DNA of 49,604 bases, from NCBI GenBank assembly GCA_031289095.1, contig JAITQD010000024.1, forward strand, positions 1 through 49,604, written 5' to 3'. The position numbers and the translations under genes are program-made. Below are positions 47,495 through 49,604 of this stretch, one piece after another. This DNA is from Azoarcus sp. (GTDB lineage Bacteria; Pseudomonadota; Gammaproteobacteria; Burkholderiales; Rhodocyclaceae). Numbering within the stretch: position 1 is the stretch's first letter; each line of letters starts with the position of its first letter. The notes beneath the pieces were generated by a model. That model was given only the letters and a program-made list of their open reading frames with translations, was not told the origin of the DNA and did no database searches.

Positions 47495-48030
47495 GTTTCT
47501 CTGTCGCGCCCCATGAGGTGAAAGTGAACCTGCCCGGCGCGGCCCTGCTTGAGGGTGCGCCATTCGGCGAGTTGTGTGAGCGGCGTCTCGGTTTCGGTGT
47601 AGATGCGGCCATCGGGCCGCGTCGCCTGGCCGAGCAGAGGCGCCACGCGCTCGATCCAGCCCTGGCGATAGGGCGGATCGACAAACACCACGTCGAATTG
47701 CCGCGACGAGGATGCGAGAAATTCTAGCGCATCGCCGTGCACGATCTCCACCTGCGCCGCCAAGGCCGTGGCGTTGCGGCGCAGGACGGCATGGGCGCGC
47801 GGATCGCGTTCGATCAGCGTGACCGCCGTCGCACCGCGTGAGGCAGCCTCGAAGCCGAGAATGCCGGAACCGGCAAACAGGTCGAGGCAGGTGAGGCCGT
47901 CGAGACGCTGCCCGAGCCAGTTGAACAGGGTTTCCCGCACGCGATCCGGCGTGGGTCGCAGGCCGGGGAGGCCGGCGACCTCGATCAGGCGCGAGCGCCA
48001 TGCGCCGCCGACGATGCGAATCCGGCTCAC
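47491..48030 (-). CDS. rsmD: 16S rRNA (guanine-966-N2)-methyltransferase RsmD
   Basis: 179 residues. It methylates G966 of 16S rRNA using SAM. RIVGGAWRSRLI is the family's N-terminal block, DLFAGSGILGFEAASRGA the SAM-binding motif and VVFVDPPYRQGW the catalytic (D/N)PPY motif. It is coupled to coaD by ATGA and lies 10 bases after the M16 peptidase homologue, suggesting one transcript. Confidence 0.94.
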   Translation of the reverse strand: MSRIRIVGGAWRSRLIEVAGLPGLRPTPDRVRETLFNWLGQRLDGLTCLDLFAGSGILGFEAASRGATAVTLIERDPRAHAVLRRNATALAAQVEIVHGDALEFLASSSRQFDVVFVDPPYRQGWIERVAPLLGQATRPDGRIYTETETPLTQLAEWRTLKQGRAGQVHFHLMGRDRET

Positions 48031-48040
48031 AGTCTGCGGC

Positions 48041-49396
48041 TCACGGTTTGGCGGTGTTTTCTCCCTCGCCCTTGTCGCCGTCTCCGCCGGCGATTACGGT
48101 GACGAGGTGGTCGGGGTGAATGCGGCGGGCGAAGGCGTCGCGCACCGCCGCGCGGTTCACCGCTGCAACTTCGCGCGGGTAGCGTTCGAGCCAGTCGAGG
48201 GGCAGGCCGTAGAAGCCGATCATCGAGACGTAGCCGAGAATCTTGGCGTTGGAGTCGAGCCGCAGGCCGAAGCCGTTGGCGAGGTTGTCGCGCGCCGCCT
48301 GCAATTCCTTTTCGGTGGGGCCGTCCTTGATGAAGGCGGCGAGCGTGTCGCGTACGACCTGGAGGGCGAGTTCGCTTTGGCTGCCCCGGGTTTGCAGGCC
48401 GATCTGGAACGGGCCGGCGACGCGGCGCGGTTCAAAATAGCTGTGGATGTCGTAGACCAGCCCCCGTTTTTCGCGCACTTCGCTCATGAGCCGCGAGGTG
48501 AAGCCGCCGCCGCCGAGGACGTGGTTGCCGACCAGGAGCGGGAAGTAGTCGGGGTCGTCGCGCTGCATGCCCGGTTGGCCGATGAGGATGTGCGCCTGCG
48601 CGGACGGGTTGGCGATGCGTGCCTGGCTGCCCGCAGGCTGGGCAGGGGGCGGCAGCGTTTCGGCGGCGTCGCCGCCGGCGGGCAGGTCGCGGGTGAGTGC
48701 GAGTGCGATTTTTTCCGCCGTGGCGCGGTCGATGTCGCCGACGATGGCAATCGAGGCGTTGCGCGCGCTGTAATGGCGGGCGTGGAAGGCAGCAAGGTCG
48801 TCACGGTGGGTGGCGTTCAACGATTCGGCATCGAGGTTGACGCCGTAGGGATGGCCGGCATAGACCGTGGTGTTGAAGGCGCGGGCGGCCAAGGTCGCCG
48901 GTTTGGTGAGCGATTCGCGCAGGCCGGCGAGGGCGCGGGTGCGTTCGCGTTCAAGCACAGCGGCGGGGAAGGTGGGATGGGCAAGCACGTTGGCGGCCAA
49001 TGCGACGGAGGCGTCGCGTTCGGTGGCTGCCGACAGGGTGCGCAGCGTGAAGCTGGTACGGTCGTTGTCGACGCCGCCGCCGAGAATCAGGCCGAGATCG
49101 GCGCGGCGTTCGGAAATCGCCTGCTCGTCGAGATTGCCCGCGCCGGCATCGAGCAGTGCGCGGGTGAGGCCGGCAAGGCCGCTCTTGCCTACCGGATCGG
49201 CGGCGCTGCCTGCGGCGAAATCAATCTGAATGTCGATCATCGGCAATTCGTGGCTGGCGACGAAGTGGACGCGCGCGCCGGTGGGGGCCGTCCATTGTTC
49301 GATGACGGGAACGGCGCGGGCGACGCCGCAGGCGAGGGCGAGTGCCGCCAGCGCCGGAACGCGCAGGCGGCGGAAGAACGCGGTGGAAAGATTCAT
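48041..49396 (-). CDS. M16-family peptidase homologue, inactive-type partner
   Basis: 451 residues with a signal peptide (1-28, ending GVARA), so periplasmic. The insulinase/M16 fold is clear: ELPMIDIQIDFAAGSAADP at the start and SEVREKRGLVYDIHSYFEP with the paired Arg/Tyr of the C-terminal domain. Where active enzymes have HxxEH, this protein reads GLAGLTRALLDAG (about residues 73-85), with no His/Glu zinc ligands. It is therefore the non-catalytic half of a heterodimer whose other half is encoded just upstream (49422-49604). Such pairs degrade peptides in the periplasm; the substrate is unknown. Confidence 0.9.
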   Translation of the reverse strand: MNLSTAFFRRLRVPALAALALACGVARAVPVIEQWTAPTGARVHFVASHELPMIDIQIDFAAGSAADPVGKSGLAGLTRALLDAGAGNLDEQAISERRADLGLILGGGVDNDRTSFTLRTLSAATERDASVALAANVLAHPTFPAAVLERERTRALAGLRESLTKPATLAARAFNTTVYAGHPYGVNLDAESLNATHRDDLAAFHARHYSARNASIAIVGDIDRATAEKIALALTRDLPAGGDAAETLPPPAQPAGSQARIANPSAQAHILIGQPGMQRDDPDYFPLLVGNHVLGGGGFTSRLMSEVREKRGLVYDIHSYFEPRRVAGPFQIGLQTRGSQSELALQVVRDTLAAFIKDGPTEKELQAARDNLANGFGLRLDSNAKILGYVSMIGFYGLPLDWLERYPREVAAVNRAAVRDAFARRIHPDHLVTVIAGGDGDKGEGENTAKP

Positions 49397-49421
49397 GGGC
49401 GGGATGGAAACCTTGAAGGCG

Positions 49422-49604
49422 TCAGGGTTGCGGAGCGGCGGGCGCGGGCGATGCGGCGGCGGGCAGCGGGTCGAGGCGGGCGGTGGTCAGGGTGGCGTCG
49501 TCGAAGTAGCGGCGGGCGGCCTCGCGCACTTCCTCGGCGGTTACGGCGCGCAGACCGGCAAGCAGGCGGGTGTCGTCGCGCCACGACAGCCCCGTGCTTT
49601 CGAG
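49422..49604 (-). CDS. M16-family zinc peptidase, C-terminal end only
   Basis: The last 60 residues of a protein entering from the right edge. LLAGLRAVTAEEVREAARRY and the following LTTARLDPLP match the end of M16 peptidases (the VTxEDVxxAAxxYL pattern), followed by an Ala/Pro tail. It lies 25 bases upstream of the inactive-type partner on the same strand, the usual order of the active HxxEH subunit followed by the inactive one. The zinc site is outside the window, so activity is inferred from the arrangement. Confidence 0.8.
   Translation of the reverse strand, partial: LESTGLSWRDDTRLLAGLRAVTAEEVREAARRYFDDATLTTARLDPLPAAASPAPAAPQP

Overview
This 49.6 kb window is GC-rich, densely packed chromosomal DNA from a betaproteobacterium, most likely of the Rhodocyclales or a close relative. 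The evidence is gene order and protein type: leuS-lptE-holA, a lolB-ispE-tRNA-Gln-prs-rplY-pth-ychF block under a TPR protein gene, rsmD-coaD next to an Alvin-type ferredoxin, a MaeB with a phosphotransacetylase domain, and BamC beside DapA. The taxon call is inference from gene content, not from a marker search. Most genes are core housekeeping genes. No transposase, rRNA operon or CRISPR array was found.

Layout. 1-2507: the end of an accessory lipid/polyketide-type operon (ketosynthase C-terminus, NAD-dependent dehydrogenase, radical SAM enzyme) with ATGA overlaps. 2540-6367: an exported DUF192 protein, then flhB-flhA of the flagellar export gate. 6441-10584 (minus): leuS-lptE-holA. 10585-11037: intergenic region with a candidate structured small RNA. 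11038-16819: uvrD, an orphan parA (minus), and maeB with a hairpin-rich leader. 16970-20720: two exported-protein genes that look less GC-rich than their neighbours, a lysyl-endopeptidase-like protease with two InlB-type repeats and a WG-repeat lipoprotein, each followed by a copy of the same hairpin-containing repeat. 20798-23092 (minus): parC, followed by a remnant of an ABC-transporter ATPase. 23558-25629: dapA and bamC. 25761-30563: a small lipoprotein, a RoxA-type ribosomal oxygenase (minus), rlmD (plus) and a PiT phosphate transporter (minus). 30663-30926: an orphan, N-terminally shortened cas2e. 31069-37130: the sulfate regulon (two sulfate-binding proteins, cysT, cysW, cysA, cysB). 37188-44143 (minus): TPR protein-lolB-ispE-tRNA-Gln-prs-rplY-pth-ychF. 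44625-46610: a solitary dynamin-like GTPase. 46739-49604 (minus): an M16 peptidase pair, rsmD, coaD and ferredoxin.

How the genes work together. LeuS, tRNA-Gln, Pth, L25, YchF, RsmD, RlmD and the RoxA homologue all serve translation or ribosome modification. LptE, LolB and BamC build the outer membrane. Sbp, CysT, CysW, CysA and CysB form a complete sulfate uptake and control unit with tight translational coupling. The items most worth a second look are the partial ketosynthase/radical SAM operon, the orphan cas2e remnant whose 5' end runs into a consensus promoter, the candidate small RNA with an anti-Shine-Dalgarno stretch upstream of leuS, and the protease/WG-protein cassette with duplicated 3' hairpins.
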